From the NCBI RefSeq assembly GCF_022662105.1, contig NZ_JAKMCP010000003.1:496001-560000 (forward strand): DNA of 64,000 nucleotides, in the 5' to 3' direction. The DNA is from Aestuariivivens sediminis (GTDB lineage: Bacteria; Bacteroidota; Bacteroidia; Flavobacteriales; Flavobacteriaceae). Each line of letters opens with the position of its first letter. The stretch's first letter is position 1. Below the pieces are notes generated by a model. That model searched no databases. It saw only the letters and a list, made by a program, of their open reading frames with translations, and was not told the origin of the DNA. The translations under genes were made by a program, and so were the position numbers. Positions 46,218 through 56,210 of this stretch are shown here, piece after piece.

Positions 46218-47243
46218 ATGAGTAAGCCCAGAGCAACCCTTAAAGATATTGCTACAAAACTAAACATTTCTATTTCAACGGTCTCAAGAGCCTTAAATGA
46301 TCATCCGGCCATAAATCAAAAAACCAAGAGGTCGGTAAAATCAACTGCAAAAAAACTAAACTACTATCCCAACTTATTAGCATTAAATCTTTTACAAAAG
46401 AAATCCAACACGATTGGGGTTGTGGTTCCAGAAATAACCAGTCATTTTTTCTCATCTGTAATTACCGGTATTCAGGATATATTAAGGCCATCGAATTATA
46501 ATATGATAATATGTCAATCTGAAGAGTCCTACAAAGACGAAGTCGAGATTGTAGAGAACTTAATGCGTGTTGGTGTGGATGGTATTTTGGTCTCTCCATC
46601 ATCATCTACAAAAAATTTCGAACACTTCAGAAGACTTAAAAAAAGTGGCATCCCTATAGTCGTTTTCGATAGGGATTGTCCTGGATTAGAAGTAGACAAA
46701 GTCCTTGTTGACGATTATGACGGTGCCTTTCAGGCGGTAGACTATCTGATTAAGTCCGGTTGTAAGCGTATAGCCCATATTGGAGGCCCATTAAATCTTT
46801 CGACCACGAAGCACAGACTTGAAGGCTACCTGGATGCTTTAAAAGAAAATGATATTCCTATTGATAAAAAATACATTAAACACGTTAAAGGATTTACGCA
46901 TGAAGATGGAATAAAACCAGCGAAATCACTTCTTAAATTAGAAAACAAACCGGATGCTATCTTTGCCGTTAACGATTGCATAGCCATTTCCGCTATGTAT
47001 GCCGCTAAAATGCTCAAACTAAAAATTCCAGAAGAAATTTCTATTATTGGTTTCGACGATGAACCACACTCCAGTTATTTTACACCCGAATTATCAACGG
47101 TTTGGCAACCCGTTTATAGTATGGGCATGCTTTCCGCAAGAATCTTATTGAAACGGATAAGCAATACCGATGAAAAACAAAAACTACGAGAGGAGATTTT
47201 TAAGCCTGAACTTGTAATTCGAGCGTCTTCAAAAAAAATATAA
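46218..47243 (+). CDS. LacI-family transcriptional regulator
   Basis: This regulator of 341 residues has an N-terminal LacI helix-turn-helix (TLKDIATKLNISISTVSRAL, residues 7-26), the hinge (KKLNYYPNLLALNL) and a periplasmic-binding-protein-like effector domain (TIGVVVPEITSHFFSSVITG, GVDGILVSPSS, FDRDCPGLEVDKV, AIFAVNDCIAISAMYAA, SIIGFDDEPHSSYFTPELSTV). Identical or near-identical palindromes occur at four promoters of the locus, one of them next to this gene, so it is the natural candidate for their binding protein. The effector could be myo-inositol, mannose or a derivative. None can be deduced from sequence. Confidence 0.94.
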   Translation: MSKPRATLKDIATKLNISISTVSRALNDHPAINQKTKRSVKSTAKKLNYYPNLLALNLLQKKSNTIGVVVPEITSHFFSSVITGIQDILRPSNYNMIICQSEESYKDEVEIVENLMRVGVDGILVSPSSSTKNFEHFRRLKKSGIPIVVFDRDCPGLEVDKVLVDDYDGAFQAVDYLIKSGCKRIAHIGGPLNLSTTKHRLEGYLDALKENDIPIDKKYIKHVKGFTHEDGIKPAKSLLKLENKPDAIFAVNDCIAISAMYAAKMLKLKIPEEISIIGFDDEPHSSYFTPELSTVWQPVYSMGMLSARILLKRISNTDEKQKLREEIFKPELVIRASSKKI

Positions 47244-47277
47244 ACACAAAACATACCTTCAAAAAAATGCAAATTTA

Positions 47278-47293
47278 ATGCAAAGGTTTGCAT
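47278..47293. promoter_or_regulatory. LacI-type operator 4 (iol operon)
   Basis: ATGCAAAGGTTTGCAT, identical to operators 1 and 3, lies 94 bases before the first gene of the inositol operon and 34 bases after lacI. This is the direct sequence link between inositol catabolism and the mannosidase/SusCD genes. Confidence 0.8.
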
Positions 47294-47356
47294 TAAACTT
47301 TACTCCTATATCCTTTCTATAATCAATTTTTAGTTGTTGTTTTGACATAAATTTAA

Positions 47357-47370
47357 TGCACAAAAGTGCA
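47357..47370. promoter_or_regulatory. Possible second, divergent operator before iol operon
   Basis: TGCACAAAAGTGCA is a perfect 5-base inverted repeat with a 4-base centre. It has the same 14-base span as the core of the operators (TGCAAAGGTTTGCA). It ends 17 bases before the iolJ start and lies 64 bases after operator 4, a spacing compatible with looping. It may be a weak second site or unrelated. Confidence 0.4.
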
Positions 47371-47387
47371 ATGCATCGTGCTTTTAT

Positions 47388-48329
47388 ATGATTGTTTCAC
47401 CTAAAATATTTTATACGCATTGTTATGGCAAATATGCTATACCTGCCATCAATATTTTTACACTGGAACAAGTTATAGGATTATTTAGAGCAGGACAAAA
47501 GGCCAATGCTCCATTTATTGTTCAAATGACACCGGTAGCGAGAAATTATACCCATCCAGACATGTTATTGGGCATGATTAAAGCGGCTTCTAAAATATAT
47601 CCTAAAGCTACGTTTGCCATTCATTTAGATCATGGTAATGAAGCTCATGCCTTTGATGCGATTGCCTCAAACAGCTTTAATTCGGTTATGATCGATGCGT
47701 CACATGACCCGTTCGAAAAGAATGTAGAAAGAACAAGGGCAGTTGTTATCAAAGCACATAAAAACAATGTTTTAGTTGAAGCAGAATTAGGAGTGCTCAG
47801 TGGTGTTGAAGATGATCTTTCTATCGATGAGAAATCCGCTAGATATACACAGCCTTCTGAAGTAGAACAATTTGTTAAAAAAACCCAATGTGACAGTCTT
47901 GCTGTGGCTGTTGGAACGAGTCATGGAGCCTACAAATTTTCCGGCGGACAGGGTATTCAGTTCCAAATATTACAAGATATTCAGCACCGTATCCCCTATT
48001 TTCCCATTGTGCTTCATGGTGGATCGGCGGTTAATGAAGCTGAAATAAAGCGGATCAATAAAAATGGCGGACGATTAAATTCAAGTGCTTTGGGTGTATC
48101 TTCCGATGAGATCACTGAAGCTATTAAGTATGGGGTGTGTAAAATAAATATTGCCACCGACCTCAGGCTAATATGGGCCAGAGTACACAGGGAATTTTTT
48201 AATGATAACCCTGAACTATTCGACCCGATAATCCCGGGTAAGTCATATATGGAGGCTTGCGAAACATTTATGCTGGAAAAATTTGAACTATTGGGAGCAA
48301 CGGGTCAAGTGAGCCAGCTAAAGATATAA
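47388..48329 (+). CDS. iolJ: Class II aldolase, 2-deoxy-5-keto-gluconate-6-phosphate aldolase type
   Basis: This cytoplasmic zinc-dependent class II aldolase of 313 residues resembles fructose-bisphosphate/tagatose-bisphosphate aldolases (YAIPAINIFTLEQVIGLFRA, FAIHLDHGNEAH, VMIDASHDPFEKN, VEAELGVLSG, PIVLHGGSA, CKINIATDLR). In the inositol pathway this family member (IolJ) splits 2-deoxy-5-keto-D-gluconate 6-phosphate into dihydroxyacetone phosphate and malonate semialdehyde. The assignment rests on its place as the first gene of an otherwise complete iol operon, 16 bases before iolB. On sequence alone it could be another ketose-bisphosphate aldolase. Confidence 0.85.
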   Translation: MIVSPKIFYTHCYGKYAIPAINIFTLEQVIGLFRAGQKANAPFIVQMTPVARNYTHPDMLLGMIKAASKIYPKATFAIHLDHGNEAHAFDAIASNSFNSVMIDASHDPFEKNVERTRAVVIKAHKNNVLVEAELGVLSGVEDDLSIDEKSARYTQPSEVEQFVKKTQCDSLAVAVGTSHGAYKFSGGQGIQFQILQDIQHRIPYFPIVLHGGSAVNEAEIKRINKNGGRLNSSALGVSSDEITEAIKYGVCKINIATDLRLIWARVHREFFNDNPELFDPIIPGKSYMEACETFMLEKFELLGATGQVSQLKI

Positions 48330-48345
48330 TTAAAAATACAACGTA

Positions 48346-49230
48346 ATGAAAAGTGACTCTCATTTATTGATTAAACCAGATAAAAACGCCTCTGTTTATC
48401 ATAGGATCACACCCGAGTCTGCAAATTGGAATTACCTGAATTTTGAGGCTAGAAAAATGAAACTTGGAGACCTTTGGGAACATGATACTCAAAATAATGA
48501 AATGGCCATTGTGCTCCTCGGCGGAAATTTTAAAGTGACAAGTGACAAGGGAAGCTGGGAAACTATCAATGGCAGAAAAGATGTATTTAGCGGTATAGCA
48601 CATACCTTATATCTACCTAGGCATTCAAAATTTGTATTGGAAGCAACAAGTACCGAGTTGGATATTGCCTATGGCTGGTGCAGATCTGATGTGGATTACC
48701 CTGCAAAATTTGTGACACCGGAAGAGACGCCTGTGGTTATTTTTGGAGGTGATAATGCTACTCGTCAGTTCAACGATTTAATCCCACCGGGATTCGGTTG
48801 TCATAGACTGGTCTCCCGAGAGGTCTATACCCCCTCAGGTAACTGGAGTTCCTATCCCGCTCATAAGCATGATGAACGCATATTGGACGCACAGGGACAT
48901 GTATTAGAACCTATTCAGGAAGAAACTTACTTCTATAAATTCGAAAAACCGGAAGCCTATGCCATACAGCAAGTATATACCAAAGATAAATCCCTCGATG
49001 AAATTGTTAGAGCAAAACACGACCATGTGGTGTTAATTCCAAAAGGGTTTCATCCCGTGGTAGCTGCTCATGGCTTTAATTGTTATTACCTCAATTTTTT
49101 AGCTGGGACAGATCAGTGTCTAGCAAACACAACGGATCCCGATCATGAATGGATTTATAATTCCTGGAGCTCAAAGGATCAAAGATTACCACTGGTTACG
49201 GCAGAGATGAATAACATAAAATTAACATGA
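48346..49230 (+). CDS. iolB: 5-deoxy-glucuronate isomerase
   Basis: This two-cupin-domain enzyme of 294 residues converts 5-deoxy-D-glucuronate to 2-deoxy-5-keto-D-gluconate. Visible marks are the first cupin (EMAIVLLGGNFKV, LYLPRHSKFVLEA), the metal-binding YPAHKHDERI with a following E in EETYFYKF, and LIPKGFHPVVAAHGF. Length is close to the usual 270-300. It sits between iolJ and iolC on the same strand, in the pathway order IolD-IolB-IolC. Confidence 0.95.
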   Translation: MKSDSHLLIKPDKNASVYHRITPESANWNYLNFEARKMKLGDLWEHDTQNNEMAIVLLGGNFKVTSDKGSWETINGRKDVFSGIAHTLYLPRHSKFVLEATSTELDIAYGWCRSDVDYPAKFVTPEETPVVIFGGDNATRQFNDLIPPGFGCHRLVSREVYTPSGNWSSYPAHKHDERILDAQGHVLEPIQEETYFYKFEKPEAYAIQQVYTKDKSLDEIVRAKHDHVVLIPKGFHPVVAAHGFNCYYLNFLAGTDQCLANTTDPDHEWIYNSWSSKDQRLPLVTAEMNNIKLT

Positions 49231-49270
49231 AAGGCCTTTATTCCAATATTTAAACCTGATGCATTAAAAA

Positions 49271-50284
49271 ATGAAAAATAAAAAATTAGATATCATCACT
49301 TTTGGCAGATCTTCCATAGACCTGTATTCTCAGAATATCGGAGCTGCTTTTAATGATATTAAGGGCTTTGATGCCTTTGTTGGGGGCTCACCACTGAATA
49401 TTGCCGTGGCGTGTGCCAGACTTGGTGTTAAAGCCAGTTTGCTTACCGCGGTTGGGGATGATAAAGTAGGCGAATTTATTTTAGATTTTCTGAATAAAGA
49501 AGGGGTCAACACAAGCTGTATAACAGTGAAGGAAAAAGCAAGAAGCAGCGCGGTCGTTTTAGGGATTGAACCACCCGACAAATTTCCGTTAGTTTATTAC
49601 AGGAACAATGCCGCCGATAGCCAGGTAACCATTGATGATGTTCTAAATGCAAACATTGAAAATCACAAAATACTGCTCATTAATGGTACCGCCCTGAATA
49701 TTGAACCCAGTAGAAGTGCCACGTTCTGTGCAGCTGAAATAGCCAATAAGAATAATGTAGAAGTCGTATTGGATCTGGATTTCAGAGCCGATCAATGGCA
49801 TGATTATAGGGCATTTGGTCTTATGGTACGAGCCATTCTTCCGAAAGTGAAAATTGCCATAGGTACCGAGGAGGAAATATTGGCAGCGACGCTCAATGAA
49901 GCCTCACAGGTTTCTATTAAACACCAACAGATATCTGCTCCTGAAATAAAAGGTGATATTGACCATTCTATAGCACAGCTTCTTGAATTGGGTATTGAAA
50001 TTTTACTTGTAAAACGAGGTGAAAAAGGTGTGAGTATTTATACAAAAAATAATACGAGAGAAGATGTACCAGGTTTTCCTGTTGATGTATTAAATGTTTT
50101 AGGGGCTGGCGATGCTTTTGCCGGTGGTTTTTTATATGGAATACTACAGGGTTGGGATCTGTATAAGGCATGTCGCATGGGAAATGCCAGTGGTGCTCAG
50201 GTAGTTATGAAAAAAGGCTGTGCCAATTTTATGCCTACATTAAATGAATCTATGCAATTTATCAATGAGAAAGGCGGATTTTAA
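49271..50284 (+). CDS. iolC: 5-dehydro-2-deoxygluconokinase
   Basis: This PfkB-family sugar kinase of 337 residues phosphorylates 2-deoxy-5-keto-D-gluconate with ATP. The first PfkB signature region is FVGGSPLNIAVACARLG, and the second holds the catalytic base in LNVLGAGDAFAGGFLYG. The N-terminal IITFGRSSIDLYSQNIG is typical of IolC. It lies 40 bases after iolB and 12 bases before iolD. Confidence 0.95.
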   Translation: MKNKKLDIITFGRSSIDLYSQNIGAAFNDIKGFDAFVGGSPLNIAVACARLGVKASLLTAVGDDKVGEFILDFLNKEGVNTSCITVKEKARSSAVVLGIEPPDKFPLVYYRNNAADSQVTIDDVLNANIENHKILLINGTALNIEPSRSATFCAAEIANKNNVEVVLDLDFRADQWHDYRAFGLMVRAILPKVKIAIGTEEEILAATLNEASQVSIKHQQISAPEIKGDIDHSIAQLLELGIEILLVKRGEKGVSIYTKNNTREDVPGFPVDVLNVLGAGDAFAGGFLYGILQGWDLYKACRMGNASGAQVVMKKGCANFMPTLNESMQFINEKGGF

Positions 50285-50296
50285 AACCATTTTTAA

Positions 50297-52156
50297 ATGA
50301 AAACAAAAAGACTAACCGTAGCCCAGGCCACCATAGAGTATCTTAAAAATCAATATGTTGAAAGAGATGGTGAGCAAACCGCATTCTTTGCAGGTTGTTT
50401 GGGAATTTTTGGCCATGGAAATGTTGCCGGTATTGGACAAGCCCTTCATCAAAATCCGGATTTTCCGTTTTACGTGGTAAGAAATGAGCAAGCTATGGTA
50501 CATATGGCCGCAGCTTATGCCAAGGTAAAAAATCGTATGCAGACATTTGTTTGCACCACTTCCATTGGCCCCGGAGCAACTAATATGATTACCGCCGCTG
50601 CCGGAGCAACCATTAATAGAATTCCTGTTTTACTGCTTCCTGGAGATATTTTTGCTACAAGACAAGTAGCACCGGTATTACAACAGTTAGAGTCTTCAAT
50701 ATCTCAGGATATATCTGTAAACGACTGTTTTAAACCTATCTCTAAATATTGGGATAGAATCAATCGCCCGGAACAACTTGTAACGGCCTTACCCGAAGTT
50801 ATGCGTGTCCTAACCTCACCTGCTGAAACCGGGGCAGTTACTTTAAGTATACCACAGGATGTTCAGGCCGAAGCTTTTGATTTTCCTGTTGAAATGTTTC
50901 AAAAGCGTGTTTGGGTTATAGGTAGAACCATGCCGGACAAAATGTTGTTAAAAAAGGCCATAGACATCATACTTACAAGTAAAAAACCAATGATAATTGC
51001 AGGAGGAGGCACCATATACAGTGGGGCAACATCGGTTTTAAAATCTTTAGTTAACCGTACCGGCATACCGGTATCAGAAACCTATGCAGGTAAAGGTTCA
51101 TTAAACTATAACGAACCTCAAAACCTTGGAGCCATAGGGGTAACAGGAACCCCCGGAGCTATTGAAATAGCCAATGATGCCGATGTCGTTATAGGTATAG
51201 GAACCCGGTATAGTGATTTTACAACAATATCCAAATCGGCTTTTCAAAACCCTGATGTTCAATTTATTAATATTAATGTAGCCGAATTCGATGCTTTCAA
51301 ACATGGGGCTATTCCATTGATTGGTGATGCCAAAGTTGTTTTGGAATTTATTAACGAGGAGCTTTCAGACTATCATGTACCCCAAGGTTATAAGAAAAAA
51401 ACAGAAGCTTTGAATCAGTCTTGGGATGCTTTTGTCTCTGAAATTTATGCGGAAAAAAATAATACGCCTGCTTTTCAAGGAGAAGTCATTGGTGCCGTAA
51501 ATACCTTCTCAAACCCCGATGATATTGTCCTTTGTGCAGCAGGAAGCCTTCCCGGCGACCTTCATAAGCTATGGCGAACCTCCAATCCAAAAGGATTTCA
51601 TCTGGAATACGGATATTCCTGTATGGGCTACGAGATAGCCGGAGGACTTGGAGCAAAAATGGCCAGGCCTGATAGCGAGATTTATGTCATGGTGGGAGAC
51701 GGCAGTTACCTAATGATGTCTCAGGAAATAGTAACCTCCATTCAGGAAAAGCAAAAGATAACGATCATCTTACTTAATAATGACGGATACTCCAGTATTG
51801 GCAGTTTGTCAAATGCTGTTGGTAGCGAAGGCTTTGGTACATATTACAGGTATAGGAATGAAGTAACACAGCAACTTGATGGCGACAAGTTACCCATAGA
51901 TTATGCGGCTAATGCTGCCAGCATGGGGGCCTATGTGATAAAAACATCCAATGTAAAAGAATTAAAAGAAGCACTTGAAAAAGCTAAAACCATTGAAAGA
52001 ACGACTTTAATTTACATTGATGTGGATAGAAAAAAGGCAGTTCCCGGCTTTGCCTGGTGGGACGTTGCTATTGCCGAGGTTTCTGAAAAAAAGCCTGTAA
52101 AAGAAGCATTAAAAACCTATCATAAAAATAAAAGTAAACAAAAATATTATCTGTAA
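50297..52156 (+). CDS. iolD: 3D-(3,5/4)-trihydroxycyclohexane-1,2-dione hydrolase
   Basis: This thiamine-diphosphate-dependent enzyme of 619 residues opens the ring of the diketo-inositol derivative to 5-deoxy-glucuronate. It has the three-domain layout of the acetolactate-synthase superfamily: N-terminal pyrimidine domain (YVVRNEQAMVHMAAAYAK, TTSIGPGATNM), central domain (KPMIIAGGGTIYSGA), and C-terminal TPP motif (MVGDGSYLMMSQEI then LLNNDGYSSIG). The IolD-specific GIFGHGNVAGIGQAL is present. This is the signature enzyme of the inositol pathway and fixes the identity of the operon. Confidence 0.96.
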   Translation: MKTKRLTVAQATIEYLKNQYVERDGEQTAFFAGCLGIFGHGNVAGIGQALHQNPDFPFYVVRNEQAMVHMAAAYAKVKNRMQTFVCTTSIGPGATNMITAAAGATINRIPVLLLPGDIFATRQVAPVLQQLESSISQDISVNDCFKPISKYWDRINRPEQLVTALPEVMRVLTSPAETGAVTLSIPQDVQAEAFDFPVEMFQKRVWVIGRTMPDKMLLKKAIDIILTSKKPMIIAGGGTIYSGATSVLKSLVNRTGIPVSETYAGKGSLNYNEPQNLGAIGVTGTPGAIEIANDADVVIGIGTRYSDFTTISKSAFQNPDVQFININVAEFDAFKHGAIPLIGDAKVVLEFINEELSDYHVPQGYKKKTEALNQSWDAFVSEIYAEKNNTPAFQGEVIGAVNTFSNPDDIVLCAAGSLPGDLHKLWRTSNPKGFHLEYGYSCMGYEIAGGLGAKMARPDSEIYVMVGDGSYLMMSQEIVTSIQEKQKITIILLNNDGYSSIGSLSNAVGSEGFGTYYRYRNEVTQQLDGDKLPIDYAANAASMGAYVIKTSNVKELKEALEKAKTIERTTLIYIDVDRKKAVPGFAWWDVAIAEVSEKKPVKEALKTYHKNKSKQKYYL

Positions 52157-52180
52157 GTTTTAACTAACCAACCATTATTT

Positions 52181-53779
52181 ATGAATTTTAATTTAACTAT
52201 TACACTAATATCATTTATCTTATTTACAGGTGGGGTTGCTTTTTTTACCTGGTTTTACCTTCGTAAAACGAATTTAGCATCATCTACAGGATATTTTCTT
52301 GGTGGTCGAAGTTTATCAGGTATTGTTATCGCTGGATCCATGTTGCTGACTAATATTTCCACGGAGCATCTTATAGGCATGAATGGAAATTCCTATGTGA
52401 ATGGTTTTATTATTATAGCATGGGAAGTCACTTCGGCCATAGCACTCGTTATCGCGGCTATTTACTTTATTCCCAAATATTTAAAAATGGGATTAACTAC
52501 CATTCCACAATTTTTGGAAAACCGTTTTGACGGTATGACCAGGACTTTGGTTGCGGGATTCTTGATTGTTTCCTTTGTGGTGACCCTTTTACCTATTGTC
52601 CTTTACACGGGAGCCATAAGTTTAGAAAGTCTATTTGGAATATCAGAACTCTTCAATGTTTCGAAATCCGATGGTCTTTGGATGACAGTTATTATTATTG
52701 GTGTTATTGGTTCCATTTATGCGATATTTGGAGGATTAAAAGCAGTCGCGCTATCGGATACCATCAATGGTTTTGGACTGCTTCTTGGGGGCTTATTGAT
52801 TCCTGCCTTGGCTTTATACGAAATAGGCAATAACAATGTATGGGACGGCCTTGTAAAAGTCTACCATTTTGCACCAGAAAAGTTCAATGTTATTGGGGCC
52901 AAAGATTCGGTAATGCCTTTCGAAGTCATATTTACAGGACTAATTATCAACCAACTGTATTTCTGGGGAATGAACCAAACCATTATCCAGAGAGCCCTGG
53001 GAGCCAAAAACTTAAAAGAAGCGCAAAAAGGTCTCTTAATAACCGGTGTTTTTAAAATTTTGATCCCTTTGGTTATCATTCTCCCGGGAGTTATTTGCTA
53101 TTACTATTTTCAGGATACATTTTATAACCAACAAGATATGGTATACCCGGAATTGGTTAAAAAAGTTTTGCCCGTATGGCTTATTGGGTTCTTTGCTGCC
53201 GTTATTATGGGAGCTGTGTTAAGTACGTTCAATTCGGTGCTAAATTCGGCTGCCACCTTATTTAGTGTTGGAATTTACAAAAGACATATCGATAAGAATA
53301 TAACTGATGGGAAATTAGTTTATATCGGAAAATCCACATCAACCATTTTGGCCATTGCCGCTATTTTTGCCGCACCCATGGTAGCGAATGCTTCTGATGG
53401 TTTATATCAGTTGTTACAACAGCTGAATGGCATCTTTTTTATTCCTATTGCCTCTATACTTTTAGCGGGGTTTTTTATGAAAAAAGTATCGGAAACTGGT
53501 GCCAAAACAGCGCTGTTGTTTGGACTAACGTTTTACATTGTCATGTCATTTATATATACCAGTCACGGCATTCACTTTGTTCATCTTTGGGGTATAGAGT
53601 TCATTTTGAATGTGATTATCATGTATGTAGTATCCTATTATTTCCCCAGAAAAAATCTCTATGAAATAACAGATGTTAAAGCCGTGGATTTAACCCAATG
53701 GAAATATACCAAACCTCTTTCTATTGGGCTTTGTACAGTAACCATTCTAATATATGTATTGTTAGGACATAATAGTTAA
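52181..53779 (+). CDS. Sodium:solute symporter (SLC5/SSS), probable myo-inositol transporter
   Basis: This inner-membrane protein of 532 residues has about 14 hydrophobic segments and is of the SSS family (GYFLGGRSLSGIVIAGSMLL, ISTEHLIGMNGNSY, GLTTIPQFLENRFDGMTR, YFWGMNQTIIQRALGAKNLKEAQKG split over two conserved blocks, AVIMGAVLSTFNSVLNSAATL). Such proteins import sugars or inositol with sodium. Its position between iolD and iolA in a continuous operon makes myo-inositol the most likely substrate. Mannose cannot be excluded. Confidence 0.9.
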   Translation: MNFNLTITLISFILFTGGVAFFTWFYLRKTNLASSTGYFLGGRSLSGIVIAGSMLLTNISTEHLIGMNGNSYVNGFIIIAWEVTSAIALVIAAIYFIPKYLKMGLTTIPQFLENRFDGMTRTLVAGFLIVSFVVTLLPIVLYTGAISLESLFGISELFNVSKSDGLWMTVIIIGVIGSIYAIFGGLKAVALSDTINGFGLLLGGLLIPALALYEIGNNNVWDGLVKVYHFAPEKFNVIGAKDSVMPFEVIFTGLIINQLYFWGMNQTIIQRALGAKNLKEAQKGLLITGVFKILIPLVIILPGVICYYYFQDTFYNQQDMVYPELVKKVLPVWLIGFFAAVIMGAVLSTFNSVLNSAATLFSVGIYKRHIDKNITDGKLVYIGKSTSTILAIAAIFAAPMVANASDGLYQLLQQLNGIFFIPIASILLAGFFMKKVSETGAKTALLFGLTFYIVMSFIYTSHGIHFVHLWGIEFILNVIIMYVVSYYFPRKNLYEITDVKAVDLTQWKYTKPLSIGLCTVTILIYVLLGHNS

Positions 53780-53808
53780 AGAGAATCATAATTAAATAAA
53801 TAAACAAA

Positions 53809-55284
53809 ATGAATATTTTAAAGAATTATATAGGTGGTGAATGGATAGAAAGCAATTCTAAAGAAACACTGGATGTACTCAATCCTGCCTCCCAGGACAT
53901 TTTGGCCAAAGTCCCTTTCGGACCTGATACGGTTAAAGATGTTATGTCCGCAACTGCGTCTGCTTCAAAGGCCTACAACGAATGGCGAAATGTCCCGGTT
54001 ATAAAACGTGTACAGGTCTTATACCAATTAAAATCCTTAATTGAAACCAATGTAGAATCCTTAGCTGAAATTATCACTAAAGAATCTGGTAAAACTTTTG
54101 CCGAATCGAAAGGCGAAATACAAAGGGCTATTGAAAATATTGAAGTGGCCTGTGGTACACCTATGCTCATGGCAGGAGATTTTATAGAGGATATTGCATC
54201 GGGCATTGATGAAATGATGATTAGACAACCTGTAGGTGTTTGCGCATGTATTACACCATTTAATTTTCCGAGCATGATTGTCTTCTGGTTTTTGCCCTAT
54301 GCCATTGCTACAGGTAATGGTTTTATCATAAAGCCTTCTGAAAAGGTACCGTTAACCATGATGAAGATTTTTGAATTTATAGATCAGTTAGATATCCCTA
54401 AAGGTCTTGTAAACCTTGTTCATGGCGGAAAAGATTCGGTAGATGCTATTTTAGAACACCCTGAAATAAAAGCGATTAGTTTTGTGGGAAGCACACCAGT
54501 AGCAAGGTACATCTACTCCAAAGGAACGAGTAATGGAAAAAGAGTCCAAGCCCAAGGTGGTGCGAAGAACCCGGTTGTGGTATTACCCGATGCCGATATA
54601 GAAATGTCTACCAGAATAATTGCCGATTCTGTTTACGGATGCGCCGGACAGCGTTGTCTGGCTGCTTCAACCATTATTACCGTAGATGACCAAAGCAGAA
54701 AAATTAAAGAAGCCCTTTATGAAACGGTAAAAGGACGCACAACGGGATATGGATTAGACCAAGGTGTCGATATGGGGCCTGTTATAACCGCAGATAGCAA
54801 GACCCGAATTGAAGGCCTGATACAAAAGGGCATCGATGAAGGTGCAAATGTTCTATTAGATGGCAGAAAAACTTCTATTTCCGGTTATGAAAAAGGTAAT
54901 TTCCTGGCACCAACCATATTAGAGAATGTGGCTCTTGACAAGGAGTTAATAAGAACAGAAATTTTCGGTCCGGTCATGAGTTTAATTTCCATGAATACCG
55001 TTGAAGATGCTTTAAGTTTTGTAAATAGTGGTAATTATGGAAATATGGCATGTTTATTCACCGGAAGTGGTGCCAGTGCGCGAAAATTTAGAAATGAGGC
55101 CAATGCTGGAAATATAGGGATAAACATAGGGGTTGCAGCACCTATGGCACAGTTTCCTTTTAGTGGCTGGAAAGACAGCTTCTTTGGGGATTTACATGGT
55201 CAAGGCAAACATGCTATTGAATTTTTTACACAAACGAAAGTTGTTATTGAACGCTGGCCAAAAAAATGGTCTCGCAAATTTTAA
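53809..55284 (+). CDS. iolA: Methylmalonate/malonate-semialdehyde dehydrogenase (CoA-acylating)
   Basis: This CoA-dependent aldehyde dehydrogenase of 491 residues turns malonate semialdehyde into acetyl-CoA and CO2 with NAD. Motifs are the family start [21 protein letters not shown] (first 20 residues or so), [23 protein letters not shown], the catalytic cysteine in [11 protein letters not shown], and [10 protein letters not shown]. The C-terminal [16 protein letters not shown] is typical of the MmsA/IolA branch. It is the last catabolic step of the pathway. It lies 29 bases after the symporter and 9 bases before iolE. Confidence 0.94.
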   Translation: MNILKNYIGGEWIESNSKETLDVLNPASQDILAKVPFGPDTVKDVMSATASASKAYNEWRNVPVIKRVQVLYQLKSLIETNVESLAEIITKESGKTFAESKGEIQRAIENIEVACGTPMLMAGDFIEDIASGIDEMMIRQPVGVCACITPFNFPSMIVFWFLPYAIATGNGFIIKPSEKVPLTMMKIFEFIDQLDIPKGLVNLVHGGKDSVDAILEHPEIKAISFVGSTPVARYIYSKGTSNGKRVQAQGGAKNPVVVLPDADIEMSTRIIADSVYGCAGQRCLAASTIITVDDQSRKIKEALYETVKGRTTGYGLDQGVDMGPVITADSKTRIEGLIQKGIDEGANVLLDGRKTSISGYEKGNFLAPTILENVALDKELIRTEIFGPVMSLISMNTVEDALSFVNSGNYGNMACLFTGSGASARKFRNEANAGNIGINIGVAAPMAQFPFSGWKDSFFGDLHGQGKHAIEFFTQTKVVIERWPKKWSRKF

Positions 55285-55293
55285 AGAACAAAT

Positions 55294-56199
55294 ATGATAA
55301 AGATAGCAAATGCACCTTGCTCATGGGGAGCTCTGGAGTTTGACCTTGAAGAAAAATCAAAGGAAATTGGTTTTGAACAAGTGTTGGATGAAATTAAAGA
55401 AACAGGCTATGTGGGTACCGAACTTGGAGACTGGGGCTTTATGCCTACATCTCCTGAACTGTTAAAAACCGAAATAGAAAAAAGAAACCTGGAGTTACTG
55501 GGCGCATTTGTTCCGGTTGGACTGGCCGATGTGTCTAACCACAAATCGGGAATTACTGCTGCCTTAAAAGTAGCCGAATTAATGTATCAGGCAGGTTTTA
55601 AAAATGCCTTTATTATACTTGCCGATGATAATGGTTCTGTTAAGGAACGCACAATAAATGCCGGAAGAATTCAACCCGGTATGGGACTATCGAAGAAACA
55701 ATGGGAGAATTATGCCAAAGGAGCAGAAAACATTGCAAAAGTTGTTAAAGAAACCTTTAGTATGCGCACTGTTTTTCATCACCATTGTGCGGGCTACGTG
55801 GAAACCCCAAAAGAGGTGAAAAAACTGTTAAAATTAACAGACCCGGACTTATTAGGATTGTGCCTCGACATGGGACATTACGCTTTTGGTGGAGGAGATC
55901 CTCTTGAAGCTTTAAAAATGTATGAAGACCGTATATGGCATATTCATTTCAAAGACTTCGACCCTAATGCCGCGGCATTATCCAAGAAAAGTAACGGAGA
56001 TTACTTCGATGCTATAAAAAGAGGTGTGTTCTGTGAATTGGGTAAAGGCGTTGTGAACTTTAAATTGATAGTCGATTTACTGCATAAGCAAAACTATGAC
56101 GGTTGGATTGTTGTCGAGCAGGATATTTTACCAGGCATGGGAAACCCGAAAGCATGTGCACAGGCTAACCGAGATTATATAAAAACATTAGGATTATAA
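55294..56199 (+). CDS. iolE: Inosose (scyllo-inosose) dehydratase
   Basis: This TIM-barrel enzyme of the xylose-isomerase-like superfamily has 301 residues and removes water from scyllo-inosose. It has the typical start IKIANAPCSWGALEFD, TGYVGTELGDWGFMP, the metal and substrate region FHHHCAGYVETPKEV, LCLDMGHYAFGGGDP, and IWHIHFKDFD. The closing WIVVEQDILPG matches family members. It is in the middle of the operon between iolA and iolG. Confidence 0.94.
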   Translation: MIKIANAPCSWGALEFDLEEKSKEIGFEQVLDEIKETGYVGTELGDWGFMPTSPELLKTEIEKRNLELLGAFVPVGLADVSNHKSGITAALKVAELMYQAGFKNAFIILADDNGSVKERTINAGRIQPGMGLSKKQWENYAKGAENIAKVVKETFSMRTVFHHHCAGYVETPKEVKKLLKLTDPDLLGLCLDMGHYAFGGGDPLEALKMYEDRIWHIHFKDFDPNAAALSKKSNGDYFDAIKRGVFCELGKGVVNFKLIVDLLHKQNYDGWIVVEQDILPGMGNPKACAQANRDYIKTLGL

Positions 56200-56210
56200 A
56201 CTCTTTATAG

